A DNA stretch of 64,000 nucleotides from Coptis chinensis (GCA_015680905.1 CM027382.1:15845501-15909500); one strand, 5' to 3'. Shown: positions 12,623 to 25,241, counted from the stretch's first letter. Translations and numbers: made by a program. The notes: a model not told the origin generated them from the letters alone.

Positions 12623-15600
12623 ATCCCACACCAATTTGTGTGAATTGGAAAAATATTATTTGTCCCCGACTCTTCGATCTCCGAGGTGTGACGCACTCTC
12701 AACTTCCAAAAACCCATAAACAGTTTAAAATATGCGGATAATTAAAAACCAATAAAAATTTCTATTATACAAATGTCCTCTTCATTACAAAACTTCACAA
12801 ATAAGATTAAGTTACAAATCTCTTTCCAATAACTCTTTATTTAAAATTACAAATGAAATATACAAAAAACATTGTCTAGACCGAAAATCTATATCACCTC
12901 GAGGGAAAACAAAAGCGGATCCCGAGATCGAACGCTTAACTTAAACCACAAAAGCAACCACTCTTCTTCAACACTAAACTGTCAAAACTTATCAACTATG
13001 TTCATTGAATGAACACACCGATAAGCAAACATGCAAATCGGATTGACATTATAAAATTGGTGTGAGTAGCTCTAAAAAACAACATATACTTATACAAATA
13101 TATACATAATCTATCGGCAATTAGTTCCTCCAATCGAGGCTTTAACTTTTCAACGACTAAAACAACATCCTTAAATACAATAATTTAGGCAGGTAGTTCC
13201 TCGAGGTTTTTAACTTCCCACTAACCACACAACAAACTATATCGCATCATAAATAAAGCATGTAGTTCTTCCATCGGAGGTTTTAGGTTTTAACTAAACA
13301 AATAACCAACTAAACATATTACCATAATTAGATTATTTCGAGGGCTTTCTTTGCGTGTCCCTAAAATTCACGTCGTATCTATGTCTTACCTAGTTTCCGG
13401 CTACCACAATCGCTACCAACCCGGCCGAACATGTACATCCACATGCCTCCCTTACATAATGAACCACTCGTGCGTAACCACTTGGGAGGGATGCGACACC
13501 GGGTAAATCCTCACACGGAAGCAATTATGTAGTAATAATGCCACTATTCGCATAAAATATCGGCGCCATCGTTCTATTTTGCGTAGGCGGAATAATCAAG
13601 CCACTATTGACTCGCCGGGAGGCCATTAAACTTTATTGAAATGCGGGTGGTCGCCGAAGGCCATTCAGATTAAGCTGAACGCCCGGAAGGGGCCGCCGAA
13701 GGCCATTCAGATTAACCAAACGGAAGGCCAATCACATGAGTTGTGGTAGTCGGGTTCTGGATTTTTTACATAATTTTTATTCATGTGTCATACATTAATG
13801 ACTCATAAACATTCCACTATATCACGTCGCGGTCACTTGCTTTATGCACTAAGCCACAATATCTAAAAATATCCAAATTATATCATAAACTAAATTTCAT
13901 TCTTTCACGTGCCAATATATTATTGCACTATACCACTCAGGTGACAAAATATTCACCAATACTATATTAGCATCTCACATATAAAATAATGGAGTGTATA
14001 TACATTTCTCCAAGATATTGCATTAATATAAATATCCCAAAGATATTATATCATGTCACAATGCTTCAACGATCACATACATTTTTATTATAGCATTATT
14101 AGGAATATAAAGTCTCCTAACATCTCAATATCGTCACGGTCAAAAATACACAATATCAATGTCAAATCTTAATTAGATAATGACCACCAAATTTATACAA
14201 GCTTCCACAAGCATTTTTAGCATTTGATTGTCCATACAATATACACATAAAACGTAAACAGATAAGCGTTCACGTCCACAGTCCACAATCAAAGCCCAAA
14301 TATATATATATGTTTTTTTTACTACTCACGTCAAATCTAAATTAGATAATGACAAACCAAGTTATACAATCTCAACAATATTTTATTACTATATTTATCC
14401 ATATAATCAAATATGTGAAAAACTGGAAAAGTCAACATTCCCAGTCAACGGTCAAAGTCAACGGTCAAAGGTCAACACATCATGGTCAAGGTCAAACTCA
14501 ACATGTCATAGTCAAAGTCAAAGTCAACATGTCCTGGTCAAAGTCAACAGATCATGGTCAAAGTCAAAGTCAACATGGTCTGGTCAAAGTCAAAGTCAAC
14601 ATGCCATGGTCAAAGTCAAAGTCAACCTACCATGGTCAAAATCAACAGGTCATGGTCAAAGTCAAACTGTCTTTTCCGTGTTCGACAGGTCAATATAAAT
14701 AGCCATGGTTCATGGCTAAGGTCAAAGATGCATGGCTCGTGGGCTCGTGACCAAGGTGATGGTTCGGACTAACTGGCCAAGCCCAAACCTTAGAACCCAA
14801 AAGTCTAAAACCAATTTATTAATTCTACCCGACCCAATTGGGATCAATGTTAAGTCCTATGGACTGGCCCCAAGCAATATTAGAAACTGGCCCAAAATAG
14901 TTAAGTGATCGGGCCCAAAGGAAACTAATTAAACTGGTCCAACACACAAATGGTTCGGCCCATCAATTTAACTGAACTGGTCCACAATTAAAACCAAACC
15001 GGGCCCAATCAAAACTTAATTAAACTGATCCAAAAATTACAAAACAAATAGAAAAAAGCCCAACCACTTAAATTAGATTTCGGCCCACAATCCTCTAACT
15101 AGCTAAGGCCCAAACCGAAACCCAAAGGTTTTGGCCCAAGGCCCAAAGCCCAAATCGTCAACAGTGCATCTTCTTCCCCAATTCTCCTCCACCACCACCA
15201 AAATCGACCACCACACCTTCCACATGACCACCCAATTAAACTAATCGGTTTTAATCCTTGCAAAAACCCCTACAACTTTACTAAAAGCTAAAACCCCAAC
15301 TCTTAAACCCACCATCTTCTCCAAAACTAGATCTGGAGCTAGTACCGCCGCCATTATTAACGCCTTGTTTCCAAGCTTTTAATGTACCCTTTAACACCCA
15401 TCAAACCCTCAACCACCAACACTCCATTTACAAAACACAACAACCAAAATTGTTCCCCGACTAAACATTTACTGGCGGTTTTCTCCAGCCGCCATTAACG
15501 AGTTCTCCGAGCTTCACTGCCCCCACTCTCCAGCACCCAATCGACAGTCCCAACACCACTCCTCAATCCCGACGTCCATTCTCTGAACTCCCAACAACAA

Positions 15601-16254
15601 CCAAAACAAAACAACAATAATATAAAGATAAAGGAGTAAGATTCATGGCGCCTCCATGAACGCTGTTCAACCCGACCATCCCACCCCATATCCCGGAGAC
15701 ATTCTAAGTTCAAAGCAACAACTACAGCAGTTTTTAAGTTCAAACCATGAACAGGACGCCTCCGTGCTCACGCCGCCATTAACGGCCTCCGAGCTTCGAC
15801 AGTTCAAAAACTAACACATATCGACAGAACCACATAAATTATAAAAACTGGTCGGAAACACTCGACAGTAAATCCGTAAATAATAAACAGGCGAAAATCA
15901 TAGTTTATGAAATTTGTAAATTCTAAACAGACAAAAATTATCGTTTTTAGTAGTGGTGAGAGATAAACTCTACTCACCTGACGTAACAGCTCGACGAATC
16001 CTCCCAGCCCGAATCGTCGTGCTCCAATGCTCGAGTAAACAAGCTGCCTCCATTTTTAATATTTTTATTCTCCCAGAACCCTATTCTCTAGAACAATGTG
16101 TTTATATACTTGGGTTTTGAAACCAAGCAAAAGCGGACTTCGGGCCCAAAAATCAGGCCCACATGTCCCGAATCCAATCCGACGAATTTTTAAAATAAAT
16201 AATTAAATTAATTAATAAATACAAAATTACGTATTTAAAAATACGGACGTTACA
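12623..16254 (-). mobile_element. Solo LTR, about 3.6 kb (copy 1)
   Basis: It is flanked by the 5-bp target duplication atgcc (12618-12622 and 16255-16259). The right boundary is the canonical ...ggacgttaca. The left boundary, TGTCACACC in copy 2, reads atcccacacc here. No internal retrotransposon domain follows, so this is a recombined solo LTR. On the minus strand a TATATAAAC box lies about 150 bp inside the TGTAACGTCC end (near 16100-16107), which favours minus orientation. The length and the TGTAACG start resemble long LTRs of plant Ty3/gypsy chromoviruses, but the family is inferred, not shown. Confidence 0.8.
14431..14667 (-). repeat. GTCAA/TTGAC minisatellite in the LTR (copy 1)
   Basis: Imperfect tandem units such as catggtcaaagtcaaagtc give about 25 GTCAA cores in about 240 bp. 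On the minus strand these read TTGACY, the W-box bound by WRKY factors. Copy 2 has more units. Confidence 0.85.
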
Positions 16255-17102
16255 ATGCCCAAGGCCTTTATAATATCCAGATCTTACACCCAATACTGTA
16301 CTAAAAATTTCATCCTCAGTCTTTGGCTCACCACCTTCTTCTACTTCAGACTCAACTTTAAGTTGTTGCATCCCGGTTCTATAAGTTTAAACTAGGGATA
16401 AATATATGAAATTAAAAAGTGCAATGGTAAAAAGCAAGTAAGAGTCATTTAACTTACATAATTTTCTTGAGCTACAGGACTAGTTCATCCCTTACTACTA
16501 AAGTGGGTTCGACGGTAGAATTCAATCTTTTTCCCACCAGTTTGTTGGGTTTCAGAGTCGCAAAAAAATATTTGAAAATGCATAATTTATTTTTAAATAA
16601 TAGTACACAACTCCAAAAAGTAACATAAATTATGTAAATAAAAAAATAGTACCGATTCCTCAAAGAAATGTAGAAATGACTTTGAACCAAAGACAATGGT
16701 TTGTTGAGCTTTTTGCCGATTACTTGGAATTCTTCGCTAATTTTAAAGTAAAATGAATATTGTATTACAAGTTGTATTTGAATCATATAATCATATAATC
16801 AGTGGCTCATTGGACTCAACTTTAAACTAAGATGGGATAGATGCAAATAGCTGCATTATTGCCTAATCTCAAGTCATGAGGGAAAACAAAAGGCCTCAGC
16901 CTTAAAAAAAAATTAGAACAATCCTTTCATTGGAACATAGCAGACTACCACTTCAACCTCAAAATATAATTATATCCTCTTTTAGATTTCCTTAATTTCC
17001 TCCAAAACACATGAAACCAATCACAACAGCAACAACCAACCAACAATAACCATTTAAAGGAGACCAATAGAAGTAAACTATCATACCTTGAAATCTTCCC
17101 TT

Positions 17103-18253
17103 ACCTCCTCATCTTTTAATTTTCATTTATGTTACAATACTAACGAAGTTACGTGAATCCTTTTGCCCTAACTTTTTCTACTAACAAATAGAAGTGGAAC
17201 CAAGTTTTGTTTATTTTCATTAGCACACGTCCTAACTATCTCAGTGGGAATTTGAAGTCTTGAAACAGACAAAAGAGTTTGGACGAGACCAATTAGTAAG
17301 CACGCCAGACTAACCCGAATATCAACACTCCGCGTTTACATGCCACTTTCCTTTCAAGACTCTTTTGGACTTTCCGTACTATTTTTCTAGTAAGCATAAG
17401 CTTAGAGTTAGGTCGATCGCTATACGAGGAAATCATGGGACTCCGTGTTTCAAACTCTTAAACTCCTCAAACTTTGTCGAGGATATTATTTGCTATAACC
17501 TGCTTTTACCTCAGATATTTGTATGTTGGCATGAGAACTCCTTGCATGTAAAGGTGGGTTCGTCATTACATATTCACGTTAACACAATTAATATGATTCG
17601 AATATATTTGGATATACGGTAGCTTCAAACCACCGCTTAGAATATTTTTGTATGTGTATGTGTATGTTACATCAATTCAATGACGCGGTATTCAATTGCA
17701 TGAGTTCGTTTCTCGACATTCCCTAGCTCACATATAACTTACATATAGTTCCAATGATAAGTAATATAGATTTGCATGTGTAGACTTTTCTGTGATAAAA
17801 GTATTATATGTTAGTTAGTTTCTATTTTGGCATCTATCGTTTTTTAATTGCATGAGTGAATCACGTCTCCATAATACACTAATTACGTAAATAAAAAAAA
17901 AATAATAATAAAAATAATAATAATAATAATAAAAAAATCATAGTAATTAAAAATTTCATCTTAATAATCTTAATAATACCCTGCATAATACACCATCATA
18001 AATCATCACCCTATTCCATCAGTGTCTAGGAAACTCGAAAGATTGAGGTTGTCTAATTAAGGAACGTGCTAGTACGGACAACCTCTTTCAATCCTGTCAG
18101 GTGACCTGGCTGCTGGAATATTCACACGTTATTCTAGCTTACCTGCTTGAGTTAGAAGCATTTCGAAGAAGGCGGCTTCACCTCCTCCTTCCTAAATTCT
18201 AAAACCTCCGGGCCATTATTCGTTCTTTATGAGCCTTTAAATTAAAATTTATA
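17103..18253. other. Junction region with no recognised gene
   Basis: At 17102 similarity to copy 2 ends inside a transposase exon and unrelated sequence begins. I see AT-rich DNA, a plus-strand 85-codon frame at 17365-17622 without known motifs, and an AAT microsatellite. The 5' LTR of the Athila-like element that follows would be expected about here, but nothing matches its 3' LTR. Confidence 0.5.
17892..17937. repeat. A-rich (AAT)n microsatellite
   Basis: Runs of A interspersed with AAT units, including six successive taa/ata triplets. Simple sequence with no coding meaning. Confidence 0.8.
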
Positions 18254-20075
18254 TTGTATGAGACTACGGTCCGTAAACATAAGGAATTAGAACTTATATA
18301 TCATCGTCGAAAATACAAGAAACAATCTGATTTTATGTTATCTCCTAGATATAGTTCCTCCTCCGTAAAATCAACCTCGCCAAACATCTCCGTTGCCGCC
18401 ATCTCCTTTAATTATGGCCGGGAAAATCTCACAAATCGAGAAACCCCTTCGATTTCTATATCGCTTTACAAGAAGGACTCGCTTCCTCGCGATTAAACTC
18501 GATCACGATTGTAGGTGATTTTCGATTTCGCCAAACATTTTCGGTTTGTTAACCATTTTACCATGGTTTAGACCATGAAAAACGGTGATAATCATCTTCG
18601 GCCGGATGCAACAAGTAGTCACCACTTTCCGCCATCGACCCCGTTACCAACTAACAAGTCTTGCTTTAGGTTGTTTCTCTTCACCTTAGCTGATAAAGCT
18701 TTAGCTTCGCTTCACGGACAAACGTTAATCCATTGACACATGGGCCAAACTCGTACAAGCATTCATGATAAAGTTCTATACCGAGAAAGAAAACTATAGA
18801 AATGCTTCAAAAGATTCAATTCTTTTCGCCAAAGACCCTGTGAATCCTTTTCGGAAGCATGGAGCATTTTCGATCGTTCGCTCAATCCCCCATCATCAAC
18901 TCGATAACTGTATTAGTCCGTTCATTCTTTAATGGTCTCCCACCATCAAAAGGAAACATTAGATATCATGAACGGCGGTTGTTTTATGGACAAGGGCGCC
19001 ATCGAAGCATACTTTTTTATTGAGAAACAGCTTCCGCACCCATCGGGGAAACATCGATTCTTCTAAATCTTCTAAAGACACTCCCGCCAAAGTTACGTCT
19101 ATGTTCAAGGTCAAACCCGATCCGAATTAAAACTCTAATCGAGTCCCTAAACAAAAAGGTCGATGCTTTTTGGGCACAAGTAAAAATGAACAAAAACCCA
19201 AACAGTCAGCCGCCAACGCTTCCCCATGCCCCCTTTGCTTAAGTCCCGAAAGCACGATTCTTATTGTCCTTTGGTATACGAAAGTGTCCTCCCCAATCTT
19301 CTGAAGAGGCTTGTGCTTTCAACATCCCTAATGCACCTTGGCGACAACATCCGAATTTAGCTGGGCACCCCGTCCAACAACAAGCTCCTCCGTGTCAACA
19401 ACGCTTCAGACGACCACCACCGCTAACTACAATTCCTATCATCAAGGAAATCCTCCCAATTCCAACAAGGGCAAAGTAATTTTCCCAACAATGCAAATAT
19501 GGTACCAAAACAACCGCGAACCTTGTTCCCGCTAATCAAGGATATGGCTACCAAAATCAAACCGTGAATAATAACCGTGAACTAGTTCCCCGCCGCCCTT
19601 CCGGTACAATCCATACCGATAAACGGCTGAAACTTTCGACATACATGAATCAACAGAATCAAATCCTAGCTTCTATCCAACAGTCTCTTCACCGTTAGCT
19701 CGGGATAAAAGTCAAAGTGATGTGTTCCCCGCCAAGCAGCCCAAACCCTAAGCCTACAAACACGCCTTTGAACTCAACAATGCACCGTGATCTAGTAATC
19801 CAAGCCGGTGAGGTAAATGCCATTACCACTATTCGCTCCGCTGAACCATCGACAATAATATACGATGCCGGACGAGGAATCGACGGAAGCCACGACCGAC
19901 GCCCTTCCAACTCCTACTCGCGAACCTATAACGGACGAAGTTGTTCCTTCCAAATCTACACCCACGCCCCTAGGAAAAGATACCACACCGATCCTTATAT
20001 CGCTGATTCCTCCCAAAAAGCTCCGTTCCTCGCCCGCTTGGTAAAGAACAAATATGACTTAATATTTTGATGAGA
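18254..20075 (+). pseudogene. gag: Athila-like gag (capsid) pseudogene
   Basis: Capsid-precursor remains spread over several frames. Landmarks in order are LFLFTLADKALASLHG near 18670-18720 (LRLFPFSLRDKAK in intact relatives), then a WAKLVQAFMIKFYTEKENYR phrase near 18745-18800. PHHQLDN follows near 18890, then NGGCFMDKGAIEAYFFIEKQ near 18970-19030. After these comes a Pro/Gln-rich tail (NAPWRQHPNLAGHP) at about 19330-19370. At least five shifts or stops interrupt it. No zinc knuckle is visible, which agrees with the lineage. Known role: assembly of the particle in which reverse transcription occurs. This copy cannot make it. Confidence 0.7.
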
Positions 20076-20087
20076 TCCGCGGAAACC

Positions 20088-20645
20088 TTCAAAAATTTGA
20101 CCATAAACTTACCTTTCCTAGATGCTTAAAGCATTTGCCCAAGCATGCAAAGTTTTAAAGGACATGTGCACCACCAAACGACGCACTAATGTACCTCAAC
20201 AAGAGTTCCTCATCGGCGGTTTCCTCGATACCATTACCAATGGTGTGGTAAAGTACAAAAGACTAAACCAACTAACCGTACCATGCATCGGCGACAAGTA
20301 TACCGCCATCGACTTTTAGACCTAGGTGCCGGTGTTAACCTACTTCCCTACTACTTATTTAGCGGTTAGGGTCTTCATGAATTAAAACCTACCAATATGA
20401 CTCGCGAACTCGCGGATCGCTCCATCAAGTACCCAAAGGGCATAGTAGAGAACGTCATAGGCAAGGTCCAAGATTTTTTACTACCTAGTTGATTTTGTCA
20501 TTTTAGATCTTGAAGTGGCTTGTGACTCCATTCCTATCATCTTAGACGCCCTTTTCTTGCAATCGCTAACGCCTCATAAAATTGTGGGACGGTTCAATAA
20601 CATTGTCTTTCGGGAACCTTTCGGGTTTAACTCAACGTGTTCAAA
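20088..20645 (+). pseudogene. Athila-like aspartic protease pseudogene
   Basis: The catalytic motif is readable as LLDLGAGVNLLPYYLF at about 20315-20365 (DLGA/S in active enzymes). It is followed by ELADRSIKYPKGIVENVIGKV and, after a shift near 20490, DFVILDLEVACDSIPIIL. Upstream, 20122-20319 encodes the gag-protease linker (LLKAFAQACKVLKDMCTTKRR). In-frame TAGs near 20318 and 20368 and a frameshift break the reading. The protein would mature the gag-pol precursor. Confidence 0.75.
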
Positions 20646-20691
20646 TTAATGAAATAGTTTCCGATCCTATAATGGAGGGCTTAGATTAGCT

Positions 20692-22267
20692 TTGGTTGAT
20701 AATCTGGAACATGATTATTTCACAAACTCTTTTCCCCCAGACGAGATACACCAATTTCTTTCTTTTGATAATCCGGAGTTTGACGATGACTCGTACATAA
20801 AGGATGTTCATGCATTATTAGAGTCAGTACCACTATTTGACCCTAATGCTGCGTTGCAAACTGATTCAGAAGAACCGGATTCGCTCTTTTCTATTGAAGA
20901 GATGATCCCTCATGAATCCTTGATCCCCAATCCTCCAACTCCGGATTTAAAACCTCTACCCTCTGATTTGAAGTACGTGCATCTCGATCTCGATGGTAGT
21001 CACCCTATAATAATTTCTGCTCACTTGACTACTGACGAAGAGACACGTTTGATTCATGTCATTCGTGAACACCGCTCCGCTATCGGATGGTCTTTAGATG
21101 ATATCAAGGGAATAGACCCTAGCATATGCACGCATCGCATACATCTTGATGACGGCACAAAGACATCGCGAGAACCACAACGCCGCCTTTAATCCCGCCA
21201 TGAAGGAAGTAGAGAGAGGAAGTTTTACGTTTACTTGCGGGTATCATATACCCTATCTCGATAGTAGTGGGTTAGTCCCGGTCCACGTTGTTCCCAAAAA
21301 GTCCGCATTCAAGTTGTACAAAATGAAAATGGTGAGTGCATCTCCACTCGCATTCCTTTGAAATGGAGAATTTGCATTGACTATCACAAACTTAATGCCA
21401 GAACCTGTAAAGATCACTTCCCTCTCCCATTCATTGACCAGATGCTAGAACGTTTAGCCGGTCATGCTTACTCTTGTTTTCTTTGATGGCTATTCCGGAT
21501 ACTTCCAAATTGTCATCGATCCAGCTGATCAAGAAAAGACAACTTTCACATGTCCCTTTGGAACCTTTGCATACAAACGAATGCCTTTTGGTCTTTGTAA
21601 TGTCACAGACACTTTCCAACGCTGCATGCTTCACATTTTTAGTGATATGGTGGAACGTTATATGGAAGTCTTCATGGGACGACTTTTCCATTTTACGGAA
21701 ATTCCTTTGACGCACGCTATCCAACCTTTCTAAAGTATTAACGCGTTGCGAAGAGAAAAATCTGGTACTCAATTGGGAGAAGTGTCATTTCATGGTTACC
21801 AAGGGACTTGTTCTAGGTCATATTGTTTCGCTACCTTTCCCACGTACAGTTCGTGATATCCGAGCCTTTTTAGGCCACGCTGGGTTTTACAGGAGATTCA
21901 TTTAGGATTTTTCTAAAGTTGTTCGACCCTTAACCAATCTCCCCTTAAGGATGCAAGATTCGACTTCAATTTCAATTGCAAACAAGCTTTTGATACTCTA
22001 AAAACCGCTCTGACTACCACTCCTATCATTCAACCCCCTGATTGGTCTCAACCATTCGAACTGATGTGTGACGCTAACAACTTTGCTATTGGCGCCGTAC
22101 TAGGCCAACGACGTGACGACAAACCCATTGTCATTTACTACGCTAGTAAAACTCTTAACGACTCTCAACGTAATTATACCACAACTGAGAAAGAGTTCCT
22201 AGCTGTTGTCTATACTTTGGATAAGTTTCGCCCCTACCTAGTTGGAACATCGACCATCGTGATATAA
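20692..22267 (+). pseudogene. pol: Athila-like reverse transcriptase and RNase H pseudogene
   Basis: A 166-codon open frame (20692-21192) holds the RT N-terminus up to REPQRRL. One extra T at about 21190 shifts the frame before NPAMKEV. The palm follows in pieces: IPLKWRICIDYHKLNA at about 21350-21400 and GYSGYFQIVIDPADQEKTTF with PFGTFAYKRMPFGLCNV at 21480-21610. The catalytic FMDDF box then reads FMG-RLF because of one inserted G near 21677; both aspartate codons are intact in the next frame. RNase H is open at 22064-22267 (CDANNFAIGAVLG...YASKTLN...TEKEFLAVVYTLDKFRPYL) with its D and E. A single base explains several breaks, so sequence error is a real alternative to decay. Confidence 0.85.
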
Positions 22268-22689
22268 TCAACCATGCCGCAATTCGATACTTACTTTCGG
22301 CTAAAAGGACGAAAACAACGATTGTTCCACTGGATCCTTCTCTTACAAGAATTCACCCGGAAATCAAAGACAAGAAAGGAACCAAAATGTTGTAGCCGAC
22401 CATTTATCAAGGCTGGTTGGTGACATCGATAGTGATTCCGAAGCTATCGATGATTCCTTCCCGCATCTTAATAATACTTGTACTCTATTTTTTCATCTCC
22501 ATGGTATTTAATATCGTTAATTACCTAGTTACTGAGGAAGTCCCTCCTTTTGGTCACGCCCCGATCATAAAAGTTCTTATCCACTGTGAAATATTATTTA
22601 AGGATGAACCCTACCTCTTTAAGTATTGTTCGACCAACTCATTCGTCGCTGCATTCGATTGGGAACACACCGACGATTATCCTTTGCCA

Positions 22690-23790
22690 TGAACAATCTT
22701 AATGGAGGTCATTTCAGTGGAAAGAAAACTGTGGCCAAGGTGTTACAATGTGGTTTTATTGGCCTACTCTTTTTCACGATGCACACCTAACATTGCATAG
22801 CTTGCATTCGTTGTCGCGACACCAGGTCGAATTAATTAAAGCGAAATATGATGCCCCTAAATCCTATCTTGATTGTGGAAATTTTTGATGTTTGGGGCAT
22901 TGATTTTATGGGACCCTTCCCTATTTCTCAAGGTTTTCTATACATTTTAGCTTGTAGACTATGTGTCCAAATAGATTGAGGCACTTGCATGTATTTCAAA
23001 TGACCATAAGACTGTCATGAGATTTGTAAAGAAAACATTTTTCTCGTTTTGGTGTTCCCAAAGCTATCATCGGTGATGGGGGTACACATTTTTGTAACAA
23101 AATCTTTGGGTTTTTAATGAAGAAATATGGAGTTACTCACAAGGTTGCTACTCCATACCACCCACAAACGAGTGGCCAAGTGGAAGTCTCTACTTTGAGA
23201 GAGATAAAGTCTATTCGAGAAAAACTGTCAACCCATCAAGAAAGGATCGGTCTCTCGGCTTATCGGATGCCTTGTGGGCATACCCAAGCGACATTTAAGA
23301 CACCTATAGGGATGTCTCCTTACCGCATTGTTTTTGGAAAACCTTGTCATCTGCCAGTTGAACTTGAGCATCGTGCCCTTTGGGCCATCAAAAGCCTCAA
23401 TTACAATATCATCGAGGCAAAGGCGCGAATTTAAAACCGCAATTAAATGAATGGAGGAGATTCGAGTGATGCTTATGATCTCGAAATCCTACAAAGCTAA
23501 TATAAAAATAATGCACGACAAGCACATTTGGGCGAAGGATTTCAAAATTGGCCAAAAAGTTTTCTTGCATAACTCCGGATTACACATCTTTCCCCGGTAA
23601 ATTGAAAGCAGGGATGGTGCGGTCCTTTCATCAGGTCACTGTGAAACATTATGGGGCAATCTCTTTGCTTAATCCAAAAGATAACAGTGAATTTCAAGTC
23701 AATGGACAACGCCCTAAAACATTACCACCTAATTACGCTCACCGGATGTTGAACGGACTTCTTCTAGCGGGGATCCGGTATACAGACTAG
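22690..23790 (+). pseudogene. Athila-like integrase pseudogene
   Basis: The zinc-binding N-terminus is seen as GGHFSGKKTVAKVLQCGFYWPTLF and ACIRC (22700-22830). The catalytic core has D in WGIDFMGPF (22890-22920), D in [12 protein letters not shown] (23065-23105) and E in [11 protein letters not shown] (23160-23190), completing the D,D-E triad across frames. The C-terminal part includes [23 protein letters not shown], and a later frame (23548-23790) ends with KLKAGMVRSFHQVTV and FQVNGQRPKTL, the post-core domain. Stops near 22955-22985 and a shift near 23435 inactivate it. It would insert the cDNA. Confidence 0.85.
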
Positions 23791-23794
23791 TTAT

Positions 23795-25240
23795 TTCGTT
23801 TGGCGTCTCAATCTTGTTTATATAGAGGGTACCATTTTGGTAGCCGGGCCATCTTCTATTTTATGATCTCCAAAGTTCTTTGAAGTGTGTGGTTGTGTTA
23901 CCGGAACCTTAGTCCACGAAAACTCTTTTTCAGAATCGAGTATAAATGTCTTCTCGCAACACGAGAAAACGCGGCTTTTTCGTAAAACGATGGGTACCTA
24001 AAATTTCACCCTCCTTCCTTCTCTTTTCCTTTTCTACTCTCTCGCCTCGCGAACTTCAGCCTAATCATTTGGTGTAAGTCTCACTCATCACCGAATAGGG
24101 AATGGTCGTAGTTCTTTTGCTCGTAAACGACGCGGCGCTGGAAGGATGGGCTGGTGTATGCATTGCCAAACACCCTTCTGTCTAGGTCTTGACTTCCTAT
24201 CCGATACTAGCCAGTTTAAGGTATACTTTTGTCTAACACCAGCTACACAGGATAATCTTCATCGCCGCGCCGTTTCTCCCACAGGTTGGGATTCGCCTTT
24301 GAGAATCCGGCGTTAATCGATTTCGATTTTGAGGGATCGACGTTAAAAGACTCGATTCGTCTTGAGGATCTGACGTTAAAAGACTCATCTTGTAAATATG
24401 TTTATATTGTTGCCTTTTCCCTTTGCATTAAGTTTTGCACATGAGATTCGTGTCCAATCTCGGATGTCGCATACTTGGAACATAAACGGGCAATGGATTC
24501 CACCAGACCAACCCTAGAATTGGTTACTTTGAGTTCCCTTGGGGCGGTTTGAGGATAGCCGTATGTAATAAGGGCAATTTTATTAGACCGTAGTGCGCAC
24601 GGTCCAGGATGGTACCGTCCTACCCCTAACCCCATAATATATAAAGGTAAAGCCACAGTCTGGCTGGATTGGGTTTGCTCCAGAGCCGACATGACAGTTG
24701 TCTATGATTATAGATGGTGACTCTTTTGGACATCCAATGTTCTTCACATTTATCTCCTTTGTATATAAATAAAATCTTGGTTTATAAATAAAACACCCTC
24801 CTTCTTTTCAAAAACTCTTGTGACCTTTGAGGATGACTCATACAATTGGATAACATTTTTTGTGCCGATTATTTCAATATCTCATTCGTTCAATTCGGAA
24901 GTCCAAACGAGTCATGGGTAAGCATTTAGTTTTTTTTAGGCTTAAATCGGGCTTTATGCTTGATTTGGGCTTGTGGAAATTTTTTGGCCCAACCAAAATA
25001 TCGAATTCTCAGTCCATTTAAACCACAAAACCGAACACACAGCGTCCACATTTACATCATTCTTCTCCCTAAAACCGGATCTTGCCCCTCTCGATTTAGT
25101 CTCGCGACGAGGGGCAGCCCACACTAAAACCAGGTCTCGTAGCGAGACCCTCACATCTCCGACCAAGATTTCCTTCCGTCACGAACATCCCATTTCTCCC
25201 CTAATCAAGTAATCAATAGCCATCCTCTCCTAAGACCAAG
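23795..25240. other. Athila-like internal spacer
   Basis: No domain is recognised. It contains a small cluster of imperfect repeats with gacgttaaaagactc at 24290-24385 and a minus-strand chance ORF (24402-24692). It lies where Athila elements have a spacer before the post-integrase ORF. Confidence 0.5.
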
Positions 25241-25241
25241 A

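Larger units (their letters stand above)
6939..17102 (-). mobile_element. CACTA-B element, left 10 kb only (copy 1)
   Basis: It begins with actacaacagaacatg, a CACTA terminus whose first C is an A, followed by subterminal repeats of the form ggcgttgcaaaag and ggcgtggcaaa to about 7400. It carries the same cargo as the left part of the complete element at 45727-63686: an F-box-like fragment, the 3' exons of a Transposase_24 gene and a solo LTR. It stops inside a Transposase_24 exon at 17102, where similarity to copy 2 ends abruptly, so this copy has no TNP2 gene and no right end in the window. Confidence 0.85.
12381..17102 (-). pseudogene. Transposase_24 (TNPA-like) gene, 3' exons, split by an LTR (copy 1)
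   Basis: The minus-strand exons correspond to the complete series in copy 2. The C-terminal coiled-coil exon lies at about 12381-12617, and the exon with KTEDEIFSTVLGVRSGYYKGLGH lies at about 16260-16370. Two further exons follow at about 16450-16560 and 16670-16750, and part of the exon ending near 17100 is present. The solo LTR at 12623-16254 separates the first two. The copy is cut at 17102, so the N-terminal exons are absent. The coiled-coil exon is more damaged than in copy 2. Confidence 0.7.

Noticed and set aside
14349..14772. Plus-strand ORFs coding SKSTDHGQSQSQH-type repeats
   Set aside because: Translation of the GTCAA minisatellite in a non-coding LTR.
15495..15743. Minus-strand 82-codon ORF in the LTR
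   Set aside because: Differs between the two LTR copies by frameshifts and has no motif; treated as chance in a GC-richer LTR section.
17756..17775. tgataagtaatatag as a possible 5' LTR start
   Set aside because: Only the first seven bases match the 3' LTR start; the following sequence is unrelated.
21431..21772. Minus-strand 113-codon ORF
   Set aside because: Antisense of the reverse-transcriptase palm region.
24402..24692. Minus-strand 96-codon ORF
   Set aside because: Opposite strand to all genes of the retrotransposon, no recognisable features.
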